A DNA stretch of 64,000 nucleotides, taken from Cryptomeria japonica (taxonomy: Eukaryota > Streptophyta > Pinopsida > Cupressales > Cupressaceae). The notes under the pieces are model-generated. The model was not told where the DNA came from and ran no database searches. It was given only the letters and a program-made list of their open reading frames with translations. The stretch is taken from contig NC_081407.1 of NCBI RefSeq assembly GCF_030272615.1, forward strand, positions 101,539,897 to 101,603,896, written 5' to 3'. Both the position numbers and the translations under genes were made by a program. Shown here one piece after another: positions 1-10,755 of this stretch. Each line of letters starts with the position of its first letter. Within the stretch, counting starts at the first letter, position 1.

Positions 1-270
1 TGGTGTGCTAAGGGGTCACATGATGTCCTTAGGGGTCACGTGGGGTCCTAATTGGGCCACATGTGTTACAACACCATATGACCCCTTGGGATATCATACA
101 TGGTCGTAAGGGGCCATATAGTGTCATTGGGGGTCATGTGGGATCCTAATGGGGCTACACATGTGTTAGAATATCATATGACCCCTTAGGACATCATATG
201 GTCTCAAGAGGTCATATGGTGTGCTAAGGGACCTTATATGATGTCATTATGGGTTATGTGGGGTGGTAAA
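1..270. repeat. GC-richer minisatellite, about 100-120 bp period
   Basis: A motif of the form 'ggggtcacgtggggtccta ... catatgacccctt' recurs with starts near 22, 121 and 240, so the spacing is about 99 then 119 bp. The copies are imperfect and the array may continue to the left of the window. No coding sense is visible. Confidence 0.7.
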
Positions 271-328
271 GGGGAGAGAGAGAGAGATTTAAAGAGGGTG
301 GGAATACAATGTGCTAAGATATTGAGAG

Positions 329-330
<2 letters not shown>

Positions 331-386
<56 letters not shown>

Positions 387-500
387 CATACATATATGCA
401 TACATACACATACACATACTATATACATATACATACATATTATATATACATATATACATATATACATACATATACATATACATATATTATATACATACAT
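331..500. repeat. TA and TACA microsatellite
   Basis: About 45 bp of pure (TA)n is followed by a T run and then by imperfect TACATA repeats. Short open frames here code only for Tyr-Ile or Met-Tyr repeats and are artefacts. Confidence 0.95.
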
Positions 501-540
501 ATGTATTTCTATATATTATAAGGTTTTTATGTTGCAATAA

Positions 541-1529
541 CCCGTATGGGTTTTCCTCTCTCTAAAACACTTACGGTATTTTTCTCTTTGTAACACGTAC
601 ACACTTTTGTTTCTACAAACCTCGTATGCACTATTAGTTAAAAAAACTTTTAGGCGTTTAGCGCATTTAGGCTTGTGAATAGGCTTGGATGACAAGGCTG
701 AGGGTTGAGAGTTTGATTTCCCTCCATTTCCCTACTTTTTGACTTGTTTTGTTTTATCAAATTGGTTTCTCAACTTTGTCATCATCAGGTTTACACCTCA
801 TCAACTGGGTATTTCTAAAATTACACCATATTCTCACCCATCTTCAAAGATTTCTAACCATATAATTTTAAAAAAATTTGAACAACAATACCATATTAAT
901 CTTGAATTTCTTTTAACAATGTCTTCATAGTTCTCAGAGACATATGTGTACCATTTTTTTAATAACTTTTGGCATACTTATTTAAATTTAAAAATATATA
1001 TATTATTGTAGTGCACTTGATTCTTTACACTTTAAAAAAAAAAATGGTATTTTCAATTTTTTTGGTGCAAGTTATGCTTTGTGCACGAACAAGTTTACCT
1101 GATTTATAGGATGTGCCCGATTGGAAAAATCATAATAAAAAATACTCAGCAAAAAATTATAAAAAAATACACAAATTCTAGTGCTCACTCTTAAATATCT
1201 ATCTACCAAAGAATTTGTCAAAATACTAAATATAACTATGACTTTTTTGATGCACATGTTAGACACTATGTTATGTTTTTCAAAAAAAATTAGGATCTAT
1301 TTTTTCATGCATGGAGGATTTGACCCTCTTAATATTATCAAATTTTGAAAAAAAAATGGTAGAACTTGGAAACTAGATTTAGAGTACTACAATCTTTGTT
1401 CTTTGAGTATCTTCATACTTTGAGTGGATGGCTCTCAAATTTCTCCTCCAAGTTTAGGTTTACCTGATTTTAGAAAAAATGTGTCCACTTATACGCCCCT
1501 TTTTGCACACCATCTTGGTGCACTTACCC
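541..1529 (-). mobile_element. terminus of a TIR DNA transposon (copy A), rest outside or lost
   Basis: Positions of about 660-1529 are a reverse-complement match to about 35859-36750, the left end of the 19.7-kb transposon described below. The outer end at 1480-1529 reads, on the minus strand, GGGTAAGTGCACC then AAGATGGTG, almost the same as the TIR of the other copy. The sequence just after 1529 is TACT, the candidate target duplication. The inner side carries CGTATGCAC-like motifs at 545-640 that resemble the subterminal repeats of the other copy. No coding region of this copy lies in the window, so it is either truncated or extends to the left. Confidence 0.75.
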
Positions 1530-2930
1530 TACTTAATCCACAAACTCTTTAATCTTTTTATGATAAAAACAAATGAAAGATATAAAAATGAAACACCATG
1601 CACATGAGAACACTAGATTTACGTGGAAAAACCAAAGAGGGGGAAACGAGAGTGAGATTCAACTCACAATATATGCAATGATTACAATATTGTTTTAGTC
1701 TCACTACCAAGAAAGTGCATTGCTCCTTGAAGGACTTGAAGGCTAGAGCACTCTGCTCCGCAGAAAGATATAAACCTACAATCTAAATATCACTTCTCTA
1801 GAGAAGGATACAATGAATATATAAATGAGAAATAAGTAGGCCATCAACAATAATACCTTTGATAATCTCCAAACATGACTTGTCCTTGAATCTTTGTCTG
1901 AAGTGACCAACTCCACAATAATCACCACACACTGATCTTGTCAAAATAGATTTTTTCACATTTACCAACTAACACATCTTTTCACTCACTTGCATATTTT
2001 CTCACACACACTCACATACTCATACCATCAACATCAACTTGATATTCTATGTATAGAGTCTTCTTTATTGCAAACATCAATTAGGTCAACCAAGATAGAG
2101 GACAGGAATATTACGTAACAAGTTGAATACCAGAACATAGGTGTGATGAGAATAGTCCAATCCAAGAGATAGAGAGTACCTAATGAAATATTGTCACTTA
2201 TTTCAAAGTAGGAAAGAACAATTCACACACTATCATTCGTCCTCTAATAGTCAACAATAAGGTAACATGTAGATACACCAATCAACATACCACAAGTCAT
2301 CCCAAAAATATATCTTCCAAATGAACTAGCCAAATGCATATCCCCACATGCAAATTGAGGACCCAAATTAAATGCAACACAATCTCCTACGAAAGCAGAG
2401 TCATCTAAAAATTTAACACAAGCCAAGGAGCAACACCAATCAACTAAACCAAAGTAGTTACCCTAAAATATAGATTCCAATCACCATTCATCATCAAACA
2501 AACCATCTAACATCATGTAGATTATATTAGGACATTCCATGAACATCCAACAACATTCTCAAATCCTTCCTTCTCTTTTTTACATCAAGATCATATTAAA
2601 TTTTGGTACTTTTAGCTTTTATTTAGCTAGGCTGATAATAGCTTCACTTTAGTTTAGCTACATAGTTGAAATTAATTTATCTCCTAGTGATTTTTATTTA
2701 GTTGTCCCAATTTTATGATTAGGGTATCTATTTCTCTCTATAAAAGAGAATAATGCATACATTGCAACTATCTAGTTTCATTACAAGTTAATCTAATTAT
2801 CAAATTCCTCTTTAGATCGATTATGTCTCAAGGTTTCATTATTATCAATCATGACTCCTTCTCTTTTGTGTGATAAATGTTTTTCTTTCAAATGATTCTT
2901 GGATCATGTGGTTGATCATTAACTCCTACA
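1530..2930. other. gene-free stretch, probable LTR debris
   Basis: No gene is recognised. The stretch from 1590 to 1700 contains the phrase 'acgtggaaaaaccaaagag', of the kind found in Copia LTRs elsewhere in this window (for example 56620 and 59120). A TATAAAAG box lies near 2740. This suggests an old solo LTR or LTR fragments, but I cannot place ends or target duplications. Confidence 0.3.
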
Positions 2931-3861
2931 ATATAGAGAGATGTAGAGAGGGGGGAGAGGGGAAACAATAGGGAGAGAGATCGCTCTAGATTTTTAGGAA
3001 GATAAAGAGAGTGAGATATAGAGAATGGTGATGTGAGACTTTTAATTACTAAAATTTTATAAGTCTAAAAAATAAAAATAAACTAGAGCTTGAGGAAGAG
3101 AGGAGAGAGAAAAATAGAGAGGTAGAGAGAGAAGGGTAGAGGGAAATTGATAGGGTAGACATAGCTCTATAGTTGTAGAGAAAAATAGAATGAAATAGAG
3201 GGAGTGAAAGAATGTTGATAGGAGCCTATTGATTACTTAAATTTTATTGTTCGATTTTTTTTAAGATCTTATAATAAAACCTAGAATCCACATTATAACT
3301 CTTAGAGATCTTAAACCACTCTCAAACATAATACCAATATAGACATGAAATTTAACTTAATTTCTTATACTTAAATATTAGGCTTCAAGTATAAATTTTA
3401 ATTTACTAATTGAGTCTGAGATGTAGGAAAATATGTAGGACAATTGAGAGATATTTTTGCTCTTCACCATAACGTGTGTGTCTTATATGAAGCTAAATAA
3501 ATTTCTCTTTCTTCAAAATATGAGCATATTATAATGCAATCATTTTCTAACCTTCTAGTGATAATCCATAATGTGGGCGTGTTAGAATGTGATTGTGTTA
3601 ATATGGCTTGGTAGTTGCCAAGCCTAGGTTTAGTCACTACCAAGCCATAATGCGGGCATATGATAACTATAACATGCTCATGTTTTTCCTTGGATGGGAC
3701 CAAAAAGTGTAGTGGTTTTTGTGTGGTCCCCCAACTTGGTTCTTATACTCCGAAATAGTACCCAAGCACCTTGTTATCAAAATAAAGCCTAGAAAAAGTC
3801 TATATAGAATAGCTAAAAATCTATCAATCACTAGATCATTGTGATTAAGAATAAGATATAA
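2931..3861. other. gene-free, partly GA-rich stretch
   Basis: The region contains GAGAGA-rich sequence at 2935-3215 and a 13-bp perfect inverted repeat at 3603-3648. A 79-codon minus-strand frame overlaps the inverted repeat but has no recognisable product. The segment ends where Gypsy-1 is inserted. Confidence 0.5.
3603..3648. repeat. 13-bp perfect inverted repeat with 20-nt loop
   Basis: ATGGCTTGGTAGT at 3603-3615 is mirrored by ACTACCAAGCCAT at 3636-3648. The loop itself begins with TGCCAAGCC, which could pair alternatively with the left arm. Related 'cataatg(t/c)gggc' words lie on both sides (near 3568 and 3646), so this may be a small palindromic repeat. Confidence 0.6.
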
Positions 3862-4405
3862 GGTTGTGTAGCGTCGTAAATTGTACGCACTTGCTAGGGT
3901 GGTACAATTTCACACCTAGTTTAGCACCCTCCTTAGTGCATTTTGCATTTTGCATTGCATTTCTCCTTTAGCACTTAATTAATCAAATTAATTAGGTCTA
4001 AGGTCCTATTTCATCATTCTCTACATCATAAAGTTGGGCCCTTTCATTAAAGTATGCCCTTCGCATTTTATTCTTCCAATACATCATTTAATCAAAAACC
4101 CTAATTAGGTCCTATTTTGAACTTGGGGGCTTGATTTCGGGGGTCAAAACATCTCGAAATCACTTGTAACTTCGGGATTCTCTCTAAAATCATCATATCC
4201 GACGGCCCTGAAAATTTGGTGAAAAGTTGTCGGGACCATGGCGCCCGGAGAGGACCATGGCGCCCGGAGTGCACATGGTCCCGGACATTTTTCCCGAAAT
4301 TTTAGGAGCGCGATCCAATCATAAAATAAAGCTTAACCCCAAGAAATTGGCGAGATATTCAATCTCTAGGTCGGCCAAAAGTCAAAATTAAGACCTAGGG
4401 TTTCA

Positions 4406-4413
4406 TATATAAG
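4406..4413 (+). promoter_or_regulatory. TATA box of the Gypsy-1 5' LTR
   Basis: TATATAAG lies about 540 bp into the LTR, with the pyrimidine-rich stretch 'ctctctttcttc' shortly downstream, as expected near an LTR transcription start. The identical box occurs at the equivalent place in the 3' LTR (11295-11302). Confidence 0.6.
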
Positions 4414-5024
4414 AGCTCTCTTTCTTCATTTGAAAGGATCCGATTTTTGTTTTCAGGAACCTCATATGCAGTGAAAGAGCAGATCTTTGAAGACTTCAAC
4501 AACATTCAACATCCATCTATCAAGCATTCATCAATTTCATTCACCCATTTAGGGCTTGGAAGACATTGAAGAACAATAGGAGATTACCGACTGAAGATTG
4601 GCTTGTACTCCTCCCTTGGGGGTTGGGTATGATTTCATGTTGTTTTCATGTCTTTGCATAAGCTTCAATATATCCTTTATTCATGCTTTAGATCACTTTG
4701 CATCTTGATTTAGAGCATTTACATTATCATTTACAAGCAATTAGGGTTTACTTTCTAGGTTGCTCTAGTTTGCTTTCTTGCATTTTAGGACCTTGCACAC
4801 ACACTAGGTCTGCACACACAATACATTTTACAATACAACTTGGCTATTCGTGGAGGTGGAAATCACCGAAGCGGGGGTTTGACTAAGGCAAAACCCTATA
4901 TAGCCACCCAAACACCTTTTCAGATATAAGTGCAGGTTTTGGGACTCGGACGACGCTGCAGGTTGCAGATCCAGAAGAAGCAGACTGAGACCGACCTTCC
5001 CACCAAATTTTAGAGCAAAAGACC

Positions 5025-5122
5025 AAGACAGGGGCGTGGTACACCCTGGTCCTGCCAGGACAGGGGCGCTGGGCGCCCTAGTCCCTGGGACAGGGGCGCT
5101 GGGCGCCCTGGTCCTCCTGACA
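5025..5122 (+). repeat. GC-rich tandem repeat in LTR, about 30-bp period
   Basis: Three imperfect units of the type GACAGGGGCGCTGGGCGCCC followed by TGGTCC. Each intact unit includes the palindrome GGGCGCC. Open frames on both strands code for Gly-Ala-Leu or Ala-Pro repeats and are artefacts of the repeat. Much of the divergence between the two LTRs falls in and around this tract. Confidence 0.8.
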
Positions 5123-5557
5123 GACAACATTTTCAGCATTTTTGACAGCTTTTCCAGAGTACAAAAACAACAGTTTCCGGAGCAGTTTCAGGGGCAGAAT
5201 CAGGACAGTGGCGCCCGCACCCCCGTCCCGAACATTTTCAGTCAGATTTTAACTCCGGGTACGCATTTACATTCTTGTCTTATCCTTGTATTTACAGCTT
5301 TCCATTGTTTAAGTTCAATTCTGCAATCTTGTTATTAGTTCATACTTGCACTTTGGGGTTAGGGATTGAACTTGCATCATTTCATCTTTCAATTGCAACA
5401 AAGGAATAGAAATCCTAATAGGTATCCCATGGCTCTCTCTTCCACAAGAAGAAGTAGCCAATTGTGTGATACCTCTAGGCTCTTTCGTATTCCACAAATG
5501 TGTGATTGAAAGTGAGATTAGGGCATGTTTGCTTAGTGTCACTTTTTCTCCTACACA

Positions 5558-5580
5558 TTTTTGGTGAACCCGACGTGAAC
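5558..5580 (+). promoter_or_regulatory. primer-binding-site region of Gypsy-1
   Basis: Immediately after the 5' LTR the sequence reads TTTTTGGTGAACCCGACGTG. A TGG a few bases inside the LTR end is where the CCA end of a priming tRNA would pair. I cannot name the tRNA. Confidence 0.55.
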
Positions 5581-5902
5581 TCCAATCTTCTCTAATTCTG
5601 ATTTATGTTTTCAAATTTGAGTGTTTATGCTATTTCAAATTCAAATTTACATTTACAAGTCTTAATTTCTTGCAAGATTCAAAAATTTAGAGGAAATTTT
5701 TGCTAAAACCCTAATTTTTCAATTCAAAGTTGAACTTGTGGATAGCTTAATTAGGATCAATAATTTTAAATCTGATTTAGGAACTCATTTGAATCATAAA
5801 TTTCATTTTCTAAATCTACATTCTAAGTGCTTGCATTGGTTAAAACCAAACATTTCCTTCTATTTTGCATGTGTTATCATTTGAAAGAGGAAAATTATTG
5901 TC

Positions 5903-8900
5903 ATGATGCATTCATCTCATAGATGTGATAATGGGTTAGCTTCCCTTGTTTCAATTTTTCCTTCTTCTAAGGAACCTCCCCCCATCTATAACAACATTTT
6001 AGTCCCTAAAAGAGTTGCTACCAATCCCTTTGAGACTCTCCCATGCTCTAAGGATGAAGACTTTAAGAGTGATCTTGACAATTCTCCTAAAATGCGCCCT
6101 TCCTATTTAGCTATCCTAGAGGAAGAGAATGATATCATAAACACCTTTCTTAATGTTTCTTCACCTTCCTTCCATGATGCCTCTCTAAGTGAAAAGGTAT
6201 TGATGGACATTGACTTATTTTCTCCTAAAGTTGGTCCTTCCAATGGGGGCATGTTAGTGCAACAAGAGGTTATGAACACTTCTTTCAAAGATCTCCTTCC
6301 TAAGCATGAATCTTTGGAGAAATATGTTCATGTTCCTCCTAAAAAACACTCCCTTCATGAGGATCCTTTTGTGCAAGAAAATGACATTATCCCTACATTT
6401 CCTAGTGATGGCATTTCCTTTTCCAACAAAATTCCCACTAGAGATGATGAATTAATGATAAATGTTTACCCTTCTCCTAAAGTTTGTCTTACCCATAAGC
6501 ATCCCTTAGAGAAAGAAGATGAAATAATAAGCAATTTCCTTAATTCTCTCTCCCCTAAAGATCATATTGAACATATTTTGAGGAAAGAGGATGAGTTTAA
6601 CACATTTATTGATGCTCTCCCTCCTAAGGATGAGGAATTAATAAACAATGTTATCTCCTCTCCCGAAATTAACAATACTTCAAACATTCCTTTCAACAAC
6701 CTCACTATTTGGGATGAACCATTAGAAGAAGGTATAGATTATTCTCTACCCCTAGCCAAAGGGGATGAAATCAAGATTGGAAACTCCCTTGATAGTTTCT
6801 CCCCTTCCTTGAATCTCAATTATTCTCCCTCTAAAAATAAAGCATCTCCCTCTCCTCAACTTGGTTCTACTCATAAGGAAACCCTAGTTCAAAGCAAGAT
6901 GGTTAACATTTCTTTCAAAGATCTCCCTCTCAAAAGTGAGACTTTAGAGAGTAGTGTTGAGCCTTCTCCTAGAGAGTTTATTCCCCATGTAGATCCTGTG
7001 ATGATAAAGGATAATATGACCTTTCCTAGTATTACTCTTCCAACTAGAACATCAATGCCTATCCCTTGTCTCTCTCCTAAAATTGATTTGATCCGTGATA
7101 AGATTTTAGTGCAAGAGAAGACTATCAATAATTCTTCCAACACTATTTTTCATTCCTCTAAACCATCCTCAATCAATTTGATACATGTGAATGAAACACC
7201 TAACAAACCTCTCTTCACTGTCCAAGGTGCTTGTCCTTCTCAAAATTCTCAACCTTTAAATAAGCCTATCTTAGTGGTTCAAGGTGGTTATGCTAATGAT
7301 TCTTTTTGCACTCCTAAGAAACCTATTATTACTGTGCAAGGAGGTTACTCTACTAAGAGCCCTTATGAGTATGCTAAGCAACTGACTAGAGAGAGTTATC
7401 ATGCAGTTGCCCATACCTATAACACAAGAAACAATAGGCAACCTAATCCTCCTCCAGTTATCCCAACTTCACTTCCTCCTTCTCAACCAATTCTTCCGCA
7501 AGCTCCACGTATTTGACAAATGCTTAGTAAGGACTATGATCTCATAGAACAACTTAAAACTACCCCTGCTAAGATATCCCTTTGGGATTTGATTCAAACT
7601 TCTTCCGCTCATCATGGAATGTTACAAGATGCCTTGAAAGATTTGAATGTTCCTCCACCTAATACATCTAGTAATATAGTGTCTTTGGTTAACTCTGTGA
7701 TGAATCCTAAAGCTCAAATTGTGTTTACTCAAGATGAGTTGCCTACTAGTGAAATTCAATAACAATATGATCCCTTGATGATTGTGGTTATCATAAATGA
7801 CACTGCTATCAGACGAACACTGGTAGATAATGGCTCTGGCCTTAATGTGTGTAGCATTAATCTATTGCATAAGATGAATGTGGATACATCCCTTATTGAG
7901 CCTGACTCTTGTCCCATTCGAGGCTTTGATAATGTGGCTAAGTCTTCATTAGGTATTATCACCTTACCCATCATAGTGGGACCTGTTACTTTGCCTACTC
8001 CTATCCATGTTATGTCGGGAAATCTAACATACAACTTGTTATTAGGGAGACCTTGGATTCACAGTATGCAAGCTGTCCCCTCTACATTGCATATACAAGT
8101 TAAATTCATTTATAACAATAAGACATATACCTTGACAGGTGACACTAACCTCCAAGCTTGTTTGCAAACATCTAAGCCTTCCTCTTTTAGTGATGACTCT
8201 TTGAACAAGATACCTATGGATGAATCATCATCCTCTGATAGTCAAAATTCTTTGGATGAGTCTAAAGCTTCTGAAGAAGATCCTTCTCGACTTGAATCTC
8301 CATATGAAAAGGCTTTTGATCCTGAGAAGGTTCTCGCAGAAGATGATTGGGGATCTCTTGATTTTAATCCCACCTTTGTAGGTGAGTATAGGGTTCCTCC
8401 TAGAGTGCTTAAAGTTAAAAAGAAGGAAGAAACTAGAGATCAATCTATCTTACATGAACCTATGAGCAATAATTTTGTGGCTGCTTCTCAAACTTCTTCT
8501 CCTCACACCTCTAATTATGAAGAGTTTGATTCTTTGTCTTATGAAAAACCACCTTCTCTTCCTGAAATGGCTGATCGTTATGGTCGTGGTTTTCGCATTT
8601 TTGCTAAGCATGGGTATCATGGAAATGGTTGTGGTGCTCATGAACAAGGGATAAAAGTTCCTCTAGAGACTAATTTTCACAATTATGCCTTTGGACTCGG
8701 CTATAATCCCTGCAAACATACCAAAGCATCTAAAAGACCCTCTCTTAATGTAAATGCTATATTTAGTAGTGATGAATCATCTTCTACTTCTATCAACTCT
8801 CATTCCCCTCATAAGGAAATCTTGGCGATGAACAAATCTCTTTATGACTCCCCTCAAATTTCTAAATCCACTTATGAATCTTTATCTCCTATTCACCATA

Positions 8901-9079
8901 AAGTCCTTTCCTCCAGGGATAAGGCTCTAATTAATTACACTCATCCCTCTTCTAAGATTTCTTGTGACTTTTCTTCTTTAATTTTTATCATTTTATACAT
9001 GTTTCTGATCTCACTTATAGTTGAGAATTTAGCATGTCATATTCAAATACCTCATTCAATCTATCATGTCTTTAAATAA
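5903..9079 (+). pseudogene. Gypsy-1 polyprotein: gag-like region, aspartic protease, G-patch; two in-frame stops
   Basis: One continuous frame of 1059 codons broken only by TGA at 7514 and TAA at 7760. Residues 1-537 form a low-complexity, Ser/Pro/Asp-rich region with repeated SPK and EDE modules and three copies of a K-P-(L/I)-x-x-V-Q-G motif near its end. I see no classical retrotransposon gag domain in it. After the first stop comes the conserved linker 'TPAKISLWDLI'. After the second stop is a retropepsin-type protease with LVDNGSGLNV as active site, closing at LLLGRPWIHS. The D-N-G form is, to my knowledge, usual in Tat/Ogre relatives. A G-patch-like segment (residues about 890-935, ending FGLGYNP) follows. 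Both stops fit single C-to-T changes (CGA, CAA). Reverse transcriptase is absent. Confidence 0.85.
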
Positions 9080-9864
9080 CATTAATGGCTATTATGTTGC
9101 TCATCATTATGTGACATTGGTAGCTCATTTACTGGGGGCTCATTGTCATTCATGATGGTACAATTTCAAGTGCAATCATATTTTTTGAAGCAACATAATA
9201 GCCTAATTTTCTTGTTCCTATGGGGACAAGAGTGATTTCATACATCCCTTATTTTGCTTATGTCCGAATCTCTCCCTAGAAGATTGTATAAGTCCTTCTC
9301 ATTGAGGCAATGATCTTTCCTTATTTTTATCTAAGGATCCACTTTTTCCTATTTTGTGGATGGTGTGAACTTTATTACTTGATGTTATTCCTTGTATGCA
9401 TTTGTTGTTGTTTGTTCAAGGATTCTCTCTTACAAGAGGTGTAAGTCATTGACTACAACCTCTTTTGCACTTGGTAAAATACATCTATAATGAATTCACT
9501 CTCCCCATTGGGTTAAAAGGAGCGTCATCCTTCATTAAGAATCACTTTCATCTCACAAAAGAAGGAAGTATTGCATTCTTATTCTCTTCTTTGTCTTATT
9601 CTAGAAGGTGTTATATTTGTCTAAGACAATTTCTCTTAGGAATAGGTGTCTTTTGTACAAAGATCTCTTCTCCTATAAGGATCTCCTTTACACATACTAC
9701 AGGATATCCCTTCTCAACTATCTTATCCTTGCTTAAAGAGTGCAAAACTCTCTTGCTTGGATCTATGACATTGTTGCATTTTTGGGGTATCTTCTTTTGT
9801 GATGAAGGTAGGTATCCTTGTTCTACTTTGCTTATGACATAAACATTACACCTTTTGAGCAATG

Positions 9865-9976
9865 GATTATTCTCGGAACCAGAGCATAGACTCTTAAAGC
9901 GAGATGTCTCCTTTTTTTCTTTTATGCAAGGTGATTATTCTCGGAACCAGAGCACAGACTCTTAGAGCGAGATGTC
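9865..9976 (+). repeat. duplicated 44-bp nested stem-loop
   Basis: Copies at 9865-9908 and 9933-9976 differ at two positions. Each can fold as TCTCG ... AGAG, loop, CTCT ... CGAGA. Both differences (CATAGA/CACAGA and TAAAG/TAGAG) fall in unpaired positions. Confidence 0.7.
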
Positions 9977-10120
9977 ACGTTTTTGTACTATACATATACA
10001 GGTTGTAGCATACTCGGGCATAGACTCCTATGAGGTGCTTCTAACCTCCCTTACACACACATGCACGAGGTTGAGTGGAACTAGCGGCATAAGGCTAGAC
10101 TTTCTCACTCTCCTCCCTTA

Positions 10121-10242
10121 CATGGATCACCTAGACAGACTCTAGGGGCTAGTTTTCCATGTCCTTTTCCCATGGATCACCTAGACAAGATCTAGGGGCG
10201 AGAAGTCCATGTTTTCTCTCACTATTCTTTTCATGGATCACC
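10121..10242 (+). repeat. duplicated 41-bp two-stem hairpin
   Basis: Copies at 10121-10161 and 10171-10211 are both exactly 41 bp: outer stem CATGGA/TCCATG, inner stem CCTAGA/TCTAGG with a 5-nt loop. All seven differences between the copies lie in unpaired segments. A third, truncated start (CATGGATCACC) lies at 10232-10242. Confidence 0.75.
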
Positions 10243-10740
10243 AATGTGTGTATTCATGCTTTTATCCTTTCTTTTCTTCTCTTTGCATTTTGTTTCCATT
10301 CACATCCTTCATCTTGTGTTAGAGAACTCTCAAATCCTCACACTCTTTGTTGTGTTGGAATTGAGATTTAGTCCTCTTTCTTACCAAATGATTCTCCATT
10401 AGTTTTTGATCTCATATCAAATCTTCTTGTGAGCATTTGTCATCAATATTCTTTAACAATTCAAAGTGGTAAACATGATACCCTGTTTCAACTCACTAAA
10501 ATTAGCAAGCCGAAACAAGGGGGGGCATATAGCTACCCTCGAATTTTCATCGCCTTCCTTAGTAAGCATTAGGTGATTTTGTGATCTAACATGTGGTTTT
10601 GTAGGGTGCGGTTCCTAACTGTGTACTGCAGATACCGCTGGGGGCTTCGTTCGACAGACTTATGGATATATCCTTTTTCAAATAATGTTTACTTTTCTGT
10701 ACTTTAGCTTGCATATGCACGTAGTGTTCATATGACCGCT

Positions 10741-10755
10741 AAAGTGGGGGCTAAA
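10741..10755 (+). promoter_or_regulatory. polypurine tract of Gypsy-1
   Basis: AAAGTGGGGGCTAAA directly precedes the 3' LTR start TGTAG. This is the usual primer site for plus-strand DNA synthesis. Confidence 0.8.

Larger units (their letters stand above)
3867..5557 (+). repeat. 5' LTR of Gypsy-1
   Basis: It starts TGTAGCGTCG and ends CTCCTACACA, and is the same length as the 3' LTR. The U3 part holds two direct copies of GGACCATGGCGCCCGGAG (4233-4250 and 4252-4269), followed by the inverted word CATGGTCCC at 4274-4282. A GC-rich tandem array sits at 5025-5122, unusual against the AT-rich surroundings. Confidence 0.95.
9080..10740 (+). other. Gypsy-1 3' non-coding region with structured repeats
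   Basis: No reverse transcriptase or other pol domain is visible in any frame. A 125-codon frame at 9465-9842 has no recognisable features. The stretch contains two pairs of duplicated stem-loops (9865-9976 and 10121-10211), which are listed separately. Confidence 0.7.

Noticed and set aside
238-540. 100-codon frame with Tyr-Ile repeats
   Set aside because: Translation of the TA microsatellite.
4828-5338. Open frames on both strands in the Gypsy-1 LTR (also 11717-12062)
   Set aside because: They come from the GC-rich 30-bp tandem repeats, which lack stops on either strand; no recognisable domain.
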